DNA of 64,000 nucleotides from DATCRE01 sp964235605 (GCA_964235605.1 CAXSCR010000012.1:20226-84225); one strand, 5' to 3'. Counted from the stretch's first letter, positions 53,490 through 62,443 are shown. Program-made: numbers and translations. Notes: generated by a model not told the origin, from the letters alone.

Positions 53490-53616
53490 TAGAATTAATG
53501 CTTTAGCCTGAGGAGGAAGCAAGGCTCCGCTGGAGAGCAACTTGTCAGCAATAGGTTAAATGCTTATACGAAAAAGAGAGGGCTGATCATTTGATGGTCA
53601 GCCTCTCTTTTTTGTT
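53490..53616 (+). ncRNA. Candidate structured RNA with terminator
   Basis: This is a candidate only. CTGA (53508-53511) pairs with TCAG (53545-53548), CAAG (53520-53523) with CTTG (53541-53544), and CTCC (53525-53528) with GGAG (53532-53535) around a GCT loop. That leaves a purine-rich 5' internal loop GGAGGAAG. A strong hairpin terminator (53571-53613) follows. No open frame is present. I could not match it to a known RNA family. Confidence 0.45.
53571..53616 (+). terminator. Strong Rho-independent terminator
   Basis: A stem with arms AAAAAGAGAGGGCTGATCAT and ATGGTCAGCCTCTCTTTTTT (one bulged G, loop TTG) ends in six T residues. It ends the candidate RNA or read-through from the outer-membrane protein gene; its mirror symmetry also allows use on the minus strand. 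Confidence 0.9.
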
Positions 53617-54158
53617 AATTCTTTTGCTTCAAAACTCACTTTTCATTTAATGTCATCCTACAAAAAAAAATTCATAGATGATTATATAGGGGGGATGTTT
53701 TTAGTGTGTTAAAAATCCTCTTAATTCTTATATTTTAAATTACTTTTATCAATTCTCCATTTTAGTCGGATGGCAGTACTAAATAACTATTCATCAAGAA
53801 GAAGCAGATCTTCACCGCAGTAATTTTAACCGCAGATTTTGCAGCACCACGGTTAGAAGAAAATCTAGTAGAAGCATTAATGAATTTAACCATCTCTGAC
53901 CACCTGCTATATCATTAAAGTTCAGGTACAATACTTAGGTTAGGTTATAAATACGGCAAACACAATCTGTTGATTTGCTACATAATGATATAATCATATT
54001 GTAATGCTAAGACTGTTTGCTAATTAAATTAACTACCATATCAATACCCCTCCTAAAAGCTATGCAAAAGAAAAACTCCTATTAATGCTTACTATACTCG
54101 GGTGTTAAGACATAAAGAAACTTTACATAAGGCAAGTAAGCGCCCCAATGGGGTTGTT

Positions 54159-54186
54159 AAAAATCTCGGGGTAAACCCTGATTTTT
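54159..54186. terminator. Hairpin in the gene-free stretch
   Basis: The stem AAAAATCTCGGGGT / ACCCTGATTTTT (with a small bulge, loop AA) is followed by A/T runs on both sides. It could terminate transcription in either direction. Confidence 0.5.
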
Positions 54187-54267
54187 AAAAATCATCATAA
54201 CACTGATGTATTACAACTTCACTTTGTTCACCTTTGAATCAGGGTTTAGAAGTTTAGGGTTAGTAAC

Positions 54268-54302
54268 AAAGCCGTCTCGAAATAGACGGCTTTTGTTTTT
54301 TA
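54268..54302 (+). terminator. Rho-independent terminator with no gene before it
   Basis: The perfect 10-bp stem AAAGCCGTCT / AGACGGCTTT with loop CGAAAT is followed by TGTTTTTT. No coding gene precedes it on the plus strand within 800 bp, so it may end an undescribed small RNA. Confidence 0.85.
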
Positions 54303-54633
54303 GTCTATCGCATCATGGAATCACCCCGGTAAGGAACGACACTCATTGGCATACAAAGTACAGTCCCCAGTACGCCCTTTTCACAATTAGCATTGGTCTG
54401 AAACATAATTTATAAGATAACAATTGACATTGTTTAATATTAAATTATAAAAGGATATTTTGCATCCGCAATTAGGTTCAAGTAATTGATCTATGAGTTT
54501 TAGAATGTCTGTTTTACTCCAAATTTCCTACCCTGTTACACATAATAACACACTAATTTAGTCATTCAATCGTTTGCGATATGCGACACTTAAAATTTAC
54601 ACCTTAAATTTAACACATCATCAATAGAATATA

Positions 54634-55683
54634 ATGAAGTATAATCAAGTTACCATCAAAGACATCGCCCGTGAGTTAGGTATATCACCCTCAACAGTAT
54701 CACGCGCGCTAAAAGATCATCCGGATATTAGCCCATCAACTAAAAAATCAGTTAATGAATTAGCCGAAAAGCTTAACTATACACCTAACATAGTCGCCCT
54801 AAGCCTTAGGCAAAGTAAAACCAATACCATTGGCGTTGTTATTCCGGAAATTGTACATTTTTTCTTCTCCACGGTTATTAGTGGTATAGAAGATGTGGCT
54901 AACAGTGCTGGCTATAACGTTATACTTACCCAGTCAAATGAATCTTTCGCCCGTGAGGCTGTTAATATTAAGACACTTTTCAACAGTCGTGTTGATGGGA
55001 TGCTAATTTCACTATCTCGCGAAACCACCACCTTTGATCATATTGAATCTATGCTTGTAAAAGGTGTACCCATGGTATTCTTTGACCGCGTATATGACAA
55101 TGGAAACTCAAGCATGGTTGTAGTAGATGACCTTAGTGGCGCAAGAGAAGCAACACGGCATTTACTAGAACAAGGATGCAAACGCATTGCTCACTTAGAA
55201 GGCCCGCCGAACTTAAATATCAGCAAGCAGCGCCTAGAGGGTTTTATGGAAGCGATGAGCGAAGCCAATCTTGCCGTAGAAAAAGACCTCATCATACCTT
55301 GTGCACTTGGTACCATCGAAGAAGGTAGAATAGCTACTGAAAAACTTCTAAAAATAGCAAATCCGCCGGATGCCATTTTTGCAAGTAGCGATCCTGCTGC
55401 AATGGGTGCCATGCAGGCTATTAAAGAAAAGGGGTTAAAAATTCCTCAAGACATAGCCGTAGTAGGTTTCAGCAACTGGATTTTCAACTCCATGATGGAA
55501 CCCCCGTTGTCATCAGTTGATCAACCAGGTTATGAAATGGGACAAGAAGCAGCCAAACTTTTGATACGACACATAGAGGTAAGATCAAAAAGCGAAGTAG
55601 AGGCACCTGCAGAAACGAAGCTATTGAAAACAAGAATGATCATTCGTGAATCTTCTCTGAAAAAAGGAAGCATCAAAAAATAG
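54634..55683 (+). CDS. LacI family transcriptional regulator
   Basis: This 349-residue protein has the LacI helix-turn-helix and hinge TIKDIARELGISPSTVSRAL (about 7-26) and KKSVNELAEKLNYTPN. A periplasmic-binding-protein-like effector domain (about 60-340) follows, with NTIGVVIPEIVHFFFSTVIS, DGMLISLSRET and VVGFSNWIFNSMMEPPLSSV. It probably responds to a sugar and controls the GH31 gene 218 bp downstream, from which it is separated by a terminator. It may also regulate itself. Confidence 0.94.
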   Translation: MKYNQVTIKDIARELGISPSTVSRALKDHPDISPSTKKSVNELAEKLNYTPNIVALSLRQSKTNTIGVVIPEIVHFFFSTVISGIEDVANSAGYNVILTQSNESFAREAVNIKTLFNSRVDGMLISLSRETTTFDHIESMLVKGVPMVFFDRVYDNGNSSMVVVDDLSGAREATRHLLEQGCKRIAHLEGPPNLNISKQRLEGFMEAMSEANLAVEKDLIIPCALGTIEEGRIATEKLLKIANPPDAIFASSDPAAMGAMQAIKEKGLKIPQDIAVVGFSNWIFNSMMEPPLSSVDQPGYEMGQEAAKLLIRHIEVRSKSEVEAPAETKLLKTRMIIRESSLKKGSIKK

Positions 55684-55702
55684 TATTTAAAGCATTTTAC
55701 TT

Positions 55703-55737
55703 GGCGATAACTATGACAATAGTATCGCCTTTTTTTT
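55703..55737 (+). terminator. Rho-independent terminator after the LacI-type gene
   Basis: The stem GGCGAT / ATCGCC extends inward as ACTAT / ATAGT around loop GACA and is followed by eight T residues. It begins 19 bp past the stop codon. Confidence 0.93.
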
Positions 55738-55738
55738 G

Positions 55739-55760
55739 TTTAAACGCGTGAATAACTCAA
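55739..55760. promoter_or_regulatory. Possible LacI-type operator upstream of the GH31 gene
   Basis: GTTTAAACGCGTGAATAAC is an imperfect palindrome centred on a CG step (ACGCGT), as in many LacI-family operators. It lies between the regulator's terminator and the GH31 gene. It was chosen by eye and support is weak. Confidence 0.25.
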
Positions 55761-55901
55761 GCTTATCTATAACATACCAAGTACATCCCATATAAGAATA
55801 TTTACCGCAAAAACTCAATCGATTTCTGATGTTTATTATATAATATATGATGAATGATCTGCCTAAATAACTTTACTTAGCATGCTTACACTTATAATAC
55901 T

Positions 55902-58307
55902 ATGTCTGTAAAATTTAATTCATCCCTAAGTCAAAGTTTGGGTAATCTTATAACATGGAATAAAGAAGAATCTGGTTTATCGGGTGAGACTAGCTTCGGA
56001 AGATTTCGGGTTATATGCTTTACTGATTCAATAATAAAAATATCCACTTCAAAAACTGCGGATTTTGATGACTTCTCGTATGCTGTTGTTGCTCAGCCTA
56101 CTGGTATTCACACTGAAATTTCAGAGGTAAATGACCAACTCATAATCAAGACAAACAAGGTTATAGTCTCTATTCAAAAAAATCCCGTAAGGTTCAGATT
56201 TCTTGACCTTAAACAACAAGTTATCAATGAGGATGATTCTGGGTTTGGTATGGGATGGAATGGTGAACAAGTAACAACCTATAAAAAAATACAAGTGGGT
56301 GAACGGTTTATTGGTTTAGGCGAAAAGACAGGTTCACTTGATCGCAAAGGCTCAGGGTATCAAAACTGGAATACAGATAATTACGCTTATGGTGCTGGCA
56401 GTGATCCCCTTTATTGCTCAACACCATTTTACATAGGCATTCACCATCATTTATCGTACGGTATTTTCTTTGATAACTCCTATAAATCGTTTTTTAATTT
56501 CGGTGCGTCTAACAATAGATTTGCTTCATTCTCTGCCGATACGGGAGCGATGAACTACTTCTTTATGGGAGGAGATTCTGTGGGAGAAATAATAAAACAA
56601 TATTCACACCTTACGGGATATATGCCGATACCACCACTTTGGAGTATTGGTTATCAACAATGCAGATATAGCTATTATCCCGATAAGGAAGTTTTAAATG
56701 TTGCTAACACTTTTCGCGAAAAAGATATTCCATCAGACGTGATTGTATTTGACATTCACTACATGGAGAAGTATAAAATTTTCACATGGAGTAAAAAGGA
56801 TTTCTCTGATCCTGCGGGACTACTTCAAAAATTAAAAAGTCTTGGGTTTCATGTAGTGATTATGTGCGATCCCGGTATAAAAGAAGAGCCTGGATATCAT
56901 ACCTATGATGATGGCGTCAAACATGATGTATTTATTAAATATCCTGATGGAACAAACTATACTGGTCAGGTTTGGCCCGGCTGGTGTCACTTTCCAGATT
57001 TTAGCAAGCCAGATGCACGGGCCTGGTGGCGTGATCAGTTTAAAGACTATGTTAATTTAGGCGTTGATGGTTTTTGGAATGACATGAATGAGATTGCCAC
57101 ATGGGGAAACATGCTTCCTGAAAACATAGAAATGGATTTTGAGGGAAACAAATCTTCCATTCGTAGAGGCCGTAACATTTATGGAATGCAAATGGCAAGA
57201 AGTACCTATGAAGGAACAAAATCTTTGATGCAAGGAAGACGTCCATTTAATCTTACGCGCTCAGGCTTCTCTGGCATACAACGTTACGCTGCTGTTTGGA
57301 CTGGCGACAACGTTGCCTATGATGAGCATATGTTACTAGGTGTACGTTTAGTAACCAGTATGGGCCTCACGGGAATTGCCTTTGCTGGGTATGACGCAGG
57401 AGGTTTTGTTGGTGATGCCGACACCAAACTTTTTGCACGTTGGATTTCAATTGCCGCCTTCTCCCCTTTTTTTCGTGGACATTCAATGATCAACAGTCGT
57501 GATTCTGAACCCTGGGCTTATGGGGAAGAAGTAGAACAGATTGCAAGGAATTATATCAAGTTCCGCTATCAGATGCTCCCGTATGTATATTCATTATTCC
57601 ATGAAGCCAGTGTTTCTGGTATGCCGTTGCAACGATCGCTAGCAATAGACTATACCCATGACAACAAGATCTATGATGGGCAATTCCATAATCAATATTT
57701 ATTTGGCCCTTCTTTTCTAGTAGCACCCGTTGAAAGCAATAAAGAATTTGTGAAAGTATACCTGCCTGAAGGTGATTGGTATTACTTATATAATGGTCAT
57801 AAATTTCATGGTAATACTGAGATTATACTAGAATGCCCTGTGCATAGACTTCCTGTGTTTGTTAAGGCAGGTGCTATTATTCCTATGCAAGTTGCCAAAT
57901 CAAACACCAGTGAAGTAACAGACATAATTATTATTCATGTTTACAGTGGTAAAAAGCAAACATCATTTACTTATTATGAAGATGATGGAAATACATTTCA
58001 ATACGAACAAGGTGAGTATGCTAAGCGTCTAATCGAAAACAAGCATAATAGCTTAATAATCCATGCGCAGGAAGGTTCCTATCAAAGCCATGCGAAAAAA
58101 GTAAAAATTGTATTTCATGGTTTAGATATCATCCCTACTCATGTAAAAATTAACGGACAGCCTCACCCTCTTCATGCCGAACTAAATAAGTTCTTCGCAG
58201 GTTTAGAAAAATTTGATCCTATCAAAGAGCCGGAAGCTGCACCACAAGAAGATGTTTACTTCATAGAAACACAATTTTCACCAGAACAAATTATATTGAG
58301 CTGGTAA
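55902..58307 (+). CDS. Glycoside hydrolase family 31 (alpha-glucosidase-type)
   Basis: This 801-residue enzyme has the GH31 plan: an N-terminal galactose-mutarotase-like beta domain (about 1-235), a TIM barrel (about 245-590) and C-terminal beta domains. The nucleophile motif is GFWNDMNE (Asp394) and the acid/base is in WTGDNVAYDEH (Asp469). RWISIAAFSPFFRGHS and DAGGFVGDAD follow as in alpha-glucosidases. No signal peptide is visible, so it is probably cytoplasmic. It cleaves alpha-linked glucosides, with the exact linkage unknown. It is probably controlled by the upstream LacI-type protein. Confidence 0.95.
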   Translation: MSVKFNSSLSQSLGNLITWNKEESGLSGETSFGRFRVICFTDSIIKISTSKTADFDDFSYAVVAQPTGIHTEISEVNDQLIIKTNKVIVSIQKNPVRFRFLDLKQQVINEDDSGFGMGWNGEQVTTYKKIQVGERFIGLGEKTGSLDRKGSGYQNWNTDNYAYGAGSDPLYCSTPFYIGIHHHLSYGIFFDNSYKSFFNFGASNNRFASFSADTGAMNYFFMGGDSVGEIIKQYSHLTGYMPIPPLWSIGYQQCRYSYYPDKEVLNVANTFREKDIPSDVIVFDIHYMEKYKIFTWSKKDFSDPAGLLQKLKSLGFHVVIMCDPGIKEEPGYHTYDDGVKHDVFIKYPDGTNYTGQVWPGWCHFPDFSKPDARAWWRDQFKDYVNLGVDGFWNDMNEIATWGNMLPENIEMDFEGNKSSIRRGRNIYGMQMARSTYEGTKSLMQGRRPFNLTRSGFSGIQRYAAVWTGDNVAYDEHMLLGVRLVTSMGLTGIAFAGYDAGGFVGDADTKLFARWISIAAFSPFFRGHSMINSRDSEPWAYGEEVEQIARNYIKFRYQMLPYVYSLFHEASVSGMPLQRSLAIDYTHDNKIYDGQFHNQYLFGPSFLVAPVESNKEFVKVYLPEGDWYYLYNGHKFHGNTEIILECPVHRLPVFVKAGAIIPMQVAKSNTSEVTDIIIIHVYSGKKQTSFTYYEDDGNTFQYEQGEYAKRLIENKHNSLIIHAQEGSYQSHAKKVKIVFHGLDIIPTHVKINGQPHPLHAELNKFFAGLEKFDPIKEPEAAPQEDVYFIETQFSPEQIILSW

Positions 58308-58842
58308 ATACAGACACATGAGTTCACCTTCTTTGTTCAAAACCGAAACTAAATTTTCTGGCAACTCAGCAACATGAGTTTCGGATTTCCAGGCATACAA
58401 TTTGGTTTTGAAGAATTAACACATTAGAATTAAAAAGCAGGCCTCAATGAAAATGAAATATCAAAATATCGCAAAGCTAAGTAAGTAGTTTTTTCAGCAC
58501 CTTCTGCTTGTGCCTGTCTTTAATCGCATCAAGCGCTACACAAGCTGTGTTTCGTCTAGTATCTGAATGGTGAGAAAATTTTCATCCACCTTCATTTTTA
58601 TATAGATGAAAAGCATCAGATTGTCATAGGTTGTTATAGGTGGCCTACATTTGGATTCATCCCAAGAGCACACGGAGATAGATAGTAATAGATGTCTTAC
58701 AAGGTACATAGTATAGCTTTTAGTTGTAGTGTATTCAATGAGGCTTGACCTGCTGCACTTCACTTAGTCTCCAAACTATTGTTTTAGATATCCAAACTAT
58801 TGAGAATATATGTATTAATTTTAAAGGTTATCCTTAGCTTTT
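58308..58842. other. Intergenic stretch, GH31 to TPR gene
   Basis: These 535 bp have no supported gene. A minus-strand 75-codon frame (58536-58763) has poor composition and no homologous feel. A short minus segment at about 58483-58545 reads ALDAIKDRHKQKVLKKLLT before a stop and may be a relic. No repeat or terminator is evident. Confidence 0.45.
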
Positions 58843-60000
58843 ATGATTAAAAAAAATCTACTCATTCTGTGTTTAGCGATCTGTGCAATTCAAACTGTAT
58901 CAGGACAGAAAACAGATAGCCTCTTAGCTTTACTAGACACTATCCAGGGTGACAAAAAAGTAAAAACCTTAAATGAGCTTTTCCGTGTCTATTTGCGTTC
59001 TGAACCTATAAAAGCGCTTGGCTACACCCGGCAAGCCCTAAATCTGGCAACTGAGATTGGCGATAAAAAAGGTATTGCTGCCTCGTACAATAACCTGGGT
59101 GTGGCCTATAGAACCCAAGGCGCCCTTGACAAAGCTCTGGAATATTATATCAAGTCACTTAAGTTTTATGAGGCGCTCGATAACAAGGAAGGTATCGCCA
59201 CAACGAAAAATAATATTGCTACTATTTATTCCATAAAAAAAGACTTTGGCCAGGCGTTGCATTATCTAGAGGAGAGCTATAACATGTTTTTACAAACCGG
59301 AGACAATATTAAGATCATTGGCTCTATGAATAATTTAGGCAATCTTCATAACGACATTCAGTTGTATGAAAAGGCAATGAAGTACTTTACACAGTCCTAT
59401 CAGCTAAGTGAGAAGGAAGGTTTAAAATTTGCCGATCCGCTAAGTAACATTGGCAATATTTATTTTAAACAAAACAACTTTCAACGTGCTGTTGAGTACT
59501 ACGAAAAGGCACTTGAAATTGAGAGAGCTGACAATAACAGGTTGGGCATATTGGAAGTCGTAATCAATTTGGGAGTTACCTACACCAAAGCCAAACAACC
59601 TCAACAAGCACAGGTGTATTTTAATGAGGCCCTTAATCTAAGTGATGAACTCCAAGCGTTCACGAGCTTACCAACTATTTACAAAGCCATGGCGGAGAAT
59701 TATGCTAAACAGGGCATGATGAATGAGGCCTATAACACCCAATTAAAGTATGATGAAGTGCGGGAGAAGATCTATGGTGAAGAAAGCAGTAGAAATATAG
59801 CCCAAATGGAGATGGCGCTAAGTTTTCAGCAAACGGAGGATGCTTATGAACTCTTGAGGAAGGAGGATGAAATCAAAACCCTAGAATTACGAAGTAGCCG
59901 TCTTTTCATTGTTTCAATCGTACTTGGTTTACTGATGGTAATCGGTGGATTTAACTACTTTTACGTCTCAAAAAAGAAGAAGATAACTTCACGTACTTGA
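58843..60000 (+). CDS. TPR membrane protein (sensor-kinase-like input without output domain)
   Basis: This 385-residue protein has a signal peptide (about 1-21, ending VSG). About six TPR hairpins follow (ASYNNLGVAYRTQGALDKAL, IATTKNNIATIYSIKKDFGQ, LSNIGNIYFKQNNFQRAVEY), then a coiled coil (about 320-350) and one membrane helix (about 352-374). It ends after only 11 more residues (YVSKKKKITSRT). This is the input half of Bacteroidota TPR histidine kinases and related regulators, but no kinase or DNA-binding domain follows in any frame, so it is truncated or works by partners. It has an in-frame stop with clean intergenic DNA after it. Confidence 0.85.
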   Translation: MIKKNLLILCLAICAIQTVSGQKTDSLLALLDTIQGDKKVKTLNELFRVYLRSEPIKALGYTRQALNLATEIGDKKGIAASYNNLGVAYRTQGALDKALEYYIKSLKFYEALDNKEGIATTKNNIATIYSIKKDFGQALHYLEESYNMFLQTGDNIKIIGSMNNLGNLHNDIQLYEKAMKYFTQSYQLSEKEGLKFADPLSNIGNIYFKQNNFQRAVEYYEKALEIERADNNRLGILEVVINLGVTYTKAKQPQQAQVYFNEALNLSDELQAFTSLPTIYKAMAENYAKQGMMNEAYNTQLKYDEVREKIYGEESSRNIAQMEMALSFQQTEDAYELLRKEDEIKTLELRSSRLFIVSIVLGLLMVIGGFNYFYVSKKKKITSRT

Positions 60001-60083
60001 CGGGATGCCAATTCTTAAATTTTTAAGCTAAATCTCTTTATCATCTAATCCGAAAAATATACCTTTGAATCAAAAATAAAACC

Positions 60084-60215
60084 ATGTTTCAGCAATTTAT
60101 TGGAGACGGAGCTAACATTTTCATTGCCATTGTAGCCGTAATTATTGGCTTTGCCACTGCCCTGGGCTATACGGATTATATGAAAACGAAAAAGGAGAAC
60201 AAGGACAATCATTAA
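60084..60215 (+). CDS. Small single-span membrane protein (43 residues)
   Basis: ATG 60084-60086 to TAA 60213-60215 encodes MFQQFIGDGANIFIAIVAVI, continuing IGFATALGYTDYMKTKKENK and DNH. One membrane helix (about 12-30) is followed by a positively charged tail, the usual layout of small membrane proteins. It has its own terminator 20 bp downstream. I recognise no family. The charge distribution, terminator and gap around it support a real gene. Confidence 0.65.
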   Translation: MFQQFIGDGANIFIAIVAVIIGFATALGYTDYMKTKKENKDNH

Positions 60216-60234
60216 TATTATCCATCAAGATGAT

Positions 60235-60267
60235 AAAAAGCCTTGGCAAGTATGTCAAGGCTTTTTT
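60235..60267. terminator. Bidirectional terminator between the small protein and thioredoxin-like genes
   Basis: The stem AAAAAGCCTTG / CAAGGCTTTTTT has a 10-nt loop. The T-run on the plus strand and the A-run before it allow use by the convergent minus-strand gene as well. Confidence 0.9.
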
Positions 60268-60288
60268 ATGAGCTAAGATTGATTGGTC

Positions 60289-60843
60289 TTAATACGGAGA
60301 TTTATACAGGGTCTGGTACTCTTCCCACTTTTTAGTTTTATAGTGGTCGTCACCCAAATATTGAGCAACCTTGTGAAACTCTGGAGCTTCTTTGAAACCC
60401 GGTAGTACCTGAAGCATTTTAAAGTCTTCGTCTAAGAAAACAACAGTTGGATAGCTTAACTGGTTATTAAGCAATGAGGCCGCCAATTGATGATATCCAT
60501 TTCTACCACTTGCTATAAATTTGAAAGTATGTCCATCAAAATTAATGTCTTCCTTCTGTTCAGCATCTAATTTGACCGCATAGAAATTTTCATTTAGCAG
60601 CTTCGCTACTTTAGCATCACTAAATGTTTTCTTATCCATTACTTTACACCACCCACACCAATCGGTATAAACATCTATAAAAATTTTACGCTTCTCCTGT
60701 TTTGATTTTTCAACAGCTTGCTCGAAGCTCATCCACTTTACTGATTCTTGAATGCCTTTATCAGGATTTGGCGCCATCGAAACGAAGCCAGTAACGAGAC
60801 TCAAAAACAACAAGCTTAGAACTGCTTTTTTGATAATGCTCAT
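60289..60843 (-). CDS. Thioredoxin-like secreted protein
   Basis: This 184-residue protein has a signal peptide (about 1-24, LLFLSLVTGFVSMAP) and a thioredoxin fold with the redox motif YTDWCGWCKVMDKKTF (CGWC, about 61-76). The cis-Pro segment SYPTVVFLDEDF lies near residue 133. It resembles DUF255/thioredoxin-7 type periplasmic thiol proteins (EKRKIFIDVYTDWCGWC), with a cytochrome or protein-folding role possible. It lies 17 bp downstream of a secreted protein gene in the same direction. Confidence 0.92.
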   Translation of the reverse strand: MSIIKKAVLSLLFLSLVTGFVSMAPNPDKGIQESVKWMSFEQAVEKSKQEKRKIFIDVYTDWCGWCKVMDKKTFSDAKVAKLLNENFYAVKLDAEQKEDINFDGHTFKFIASGRNGYHQLAASLLNNQLSYPTVVFLDEDFKMLQVLPGFKEAPEFHKVAQYLGDDHYKTKKWEEYQTLYKSPY

Positions 60844-60860
60844 AAGTAGATTTTAAAATT

Positions 60861-61388
60861 CTATTTAATTTTCTTTCGCGGCGCTTCTTTCAAAGCAAAA
60901 TAATCAGGATTGATATGAAAGGTAATTGAAAAGCGATTTTTCGAAATGTATTCAAAGCTTTGGTTAGATAAAATAACGTTGCGACCATAATATAAATTAA
61001 CAAAGCCAAATATGCTTAGGCCACCTTTCGGAGTAACTACCACCATATTCTTATGCGTGTCTGTATAATATGTTATATCAGTAGCTACCCCTATTAAGCC
61101 CACTGTAAATTCATAACCCAACTTCGGTCCGAAAATGAAGTTCTCATCACGAATCATTGCCTCTCCTGAAAGATATATACTTGTTGACGCTAGACTTAAC
61201 GGATGTATAAAAATTCGGTGATAAGCAACACCAGTTTCAAAAGATGCTGTTTCTTGTACAGCAATCCCTGCTCTCGGAACAAATCGTGGCTTTGTCCATG
61301 ACATCGAAAATGGAGCTATCTGTACAGTGTCTTGCGCTACAAGACTAAGGGTACAAACAAGCAGAAGAAAACTTAAAATGTACTTCAT
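60861..61388 (-). CDS. Secreted protein of unknown function
   Basis: From ATG 61388 the protein has 175 residues. A signal peptide (MKYILSFLLLVCTLSLVAQ) is followed by beta-type sequence such as FRAGIAVQET-like strands (here VPRAGIAVQETASFETGVAY) and NLYYGRNVILSNQSFEYIS. A longer start at 61433 would add an extra hydrophobic stretch and overlap the upstream gene, so it is rejected. A membrane or surface barrel is likely, but I cannot name a family. It is co-directional with the thioredoxin-like gene. Confidence 0.65.
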   Translation of the reverse strand: MKYILSFLLLVCTLSLVAQDTVQIAPFSMSWTKPRFVPRAGIAVQETASFETGVAYHRIFIHPLSLASTSIYLSGEAMIRDENFIFGPKLGYEFTVGLIGVATDITYYTDTHKNMVVVTPKGGLSIFGFVNLYYGRNVILSNQSFEYISKNRFSITFHINPDYFALKEAPRKKIK

Positions 61389-61398
61389 AACTTCTCGC

Positions 61399-61968
61399 TC
61401 AACGATAGGCAAAATAATGTAAAATAGTTTCAATAGATCGTTTCATAGCCTCATTAATAGGATAAAATTCCCTAGCAAGATCAAAGTCTATTGAATGCAG
61501 TTGCATATAATAGTTGCTCATGACAGGAATCGTGCCACCATCATCGATTTTTAATACCGATTGTTGATAAGCTTCCGATTGTTCTAATTTTATAATCTGA
61601 CACGTAACAAGTTCAGGTTTACCGTATTTGTTGGTGCGGGCTGAGTATCCAAATAGCCTGCAAATCAATCCACGATAAGCATATTCAGAACACAACCCTG
61701 CTCCGTTTTGAGTTGGATTTAAGATAAGACAAATGGATGAATCTCCATCTCTCAACTTTTCAAGCCACTCAAACGCAAGGTCATTTTTGTGTAAATAATA
61801 TGCAAATGGAAGAAATTCTAAGACGGTGGCTTCGATATCTGCCTTAGAGCAACATTTACCACATCCAAATTTGCAATGCAATCCAGAACCAGATTGAAAC
61901 AATGAAATTTCAGCGTCTAATTTTTTAAATAAAACCTCAACCGCCTGAATCTTTTCTTCCAGCAACAT
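61399..61968 (-). CDS. YkgJ family cysteine-cluster protein
   Basis: From ATG 61968 (MLLEEKIQAVEVLFKKL) the protein has 189 residues. The N-terminal helix leads into the cysteine cluster CKFGCGKCCSKADIEATVLE, and a later pair lies in LCSEYAYRGLICRLFGYSAR. The pattern is that of the YkgJ/UPF0153 zinc- or iron-binding family, whose role is unknown. An in-frame TTG at 61986 is a less likely start. It heads a minus-strand run of three genes. Confidence 0.88.
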   Translation of the reverse strand: MLLEEKIQAVEVLFKKLDAEISLFQSGSGLHCKFGCGKCCSKADIEATVLEFLPFAYYLHKNDLAFEWLEKLRDGDSSICLILNPTQNGAGLCSEYAYRGLICRLFGYSARTNKYGKPELVTCQIIKLEQSEAYQQSVLKIDDGGTIPVMSNYYMQLHSIDFDLAREFYPINEAMKRSIETILHYFAYR

Positions 61969-61986
61969 GGCGCAAGTTAAGCGCAA

Positions 61987-62443
61987 TAATTTTAATTGAG
62001 TAATTAAATTACCCTCCTTCGGAATGTCTTAACTGTACGCTTAATTTAAGTGCTGGATGTTACCCTATACCTTCTATGGAACACGAACCTTTCTATGATA
62101 TAGGTTGTATTATACCTAGATCAATTTATTAATTATGATGCACACGCAACGGCAAGTAATTATAATTTTATTCGCCTGCTTTCTATCTGTCATATGTACG
62201 CGCCGCATAGTTTAAATATTGTCTGATGTCGATTATCATGATAATCTTAATAATCATGGCAAAACCACCACTATCATTGTCTTAATGCTTTATGCTTTGA
62301 CTTCATTTGAAATAAAAAGACCCTGTGATTTATGGATATTATTGCTTAAGGTTATGTGATATTATTGCTCAAGGTGAGGCTTTTACTCTACACCTTTATT
62401 TTGATACCGTTAAAATTAACTTAAAAACAATGTTTTGAATGGA
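61987..62443. other. Upstream region of the receiver-histidine kinase gene
   Basis: About 450 bp of AT-rich DNA with no gene. It holds the 18-bp direct repeat at 62335-62375. No clear -7/-33 pair was identified. Confidence 0.5.
62335..62375. repeat. Pair of 18-bp direct repeats before the receiver-kinase gene
   Basis: GATATTATTGCTTAAGGT (62335-62352) and GATATTATTGCTCAAGGT (62358-62375) differ at one base and are spaced 23 bp start to start, about two helical turns. The position about 70 bp before the start codon suits a regulator-binding pair. Confidence 0.7.

Larger units (their letters stand above)
53617..54633. other. Gene-free stretch upstream of the LacI-type regulator
   Basis: About 1 kb has no supported gene. 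It contains hairpins at 54159-54186 and 54268-54302. A short protein-like segment at about 53800-53919 (KKQIFTAVILTADFAAPRLE, no start codon) is perhaps a relic. Four weak 7-bp-period units lie at 54241-54268 (AGGGTTT, AGAAGTT, TAGGGTT, AGTAACA). The LacI-type gene's promoter must lie near 54550-54630. Confidence 0.5.

Noticed and set aside
53490..53616. SRP RNA, cobalamin or TPP riboswitch
   Set aside because: The GGAAGCA-type word recalls SRP RNA, but the tetraloop stem and conserved arms do not fit. No box consensus for cobalamin or TPP elements is present.
54206..54415. 69-codon plus-strand frame before the LacI-type gene
   Set aside because: It runs through a strong terminator hairpin (54268-54302) and its composition is not protein-like.
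58536..58763. 75-codon minus-strand frame between the GH31 and TPR genes
   Set aside because: It has unusual composition, no motif and no neighbour relationship.
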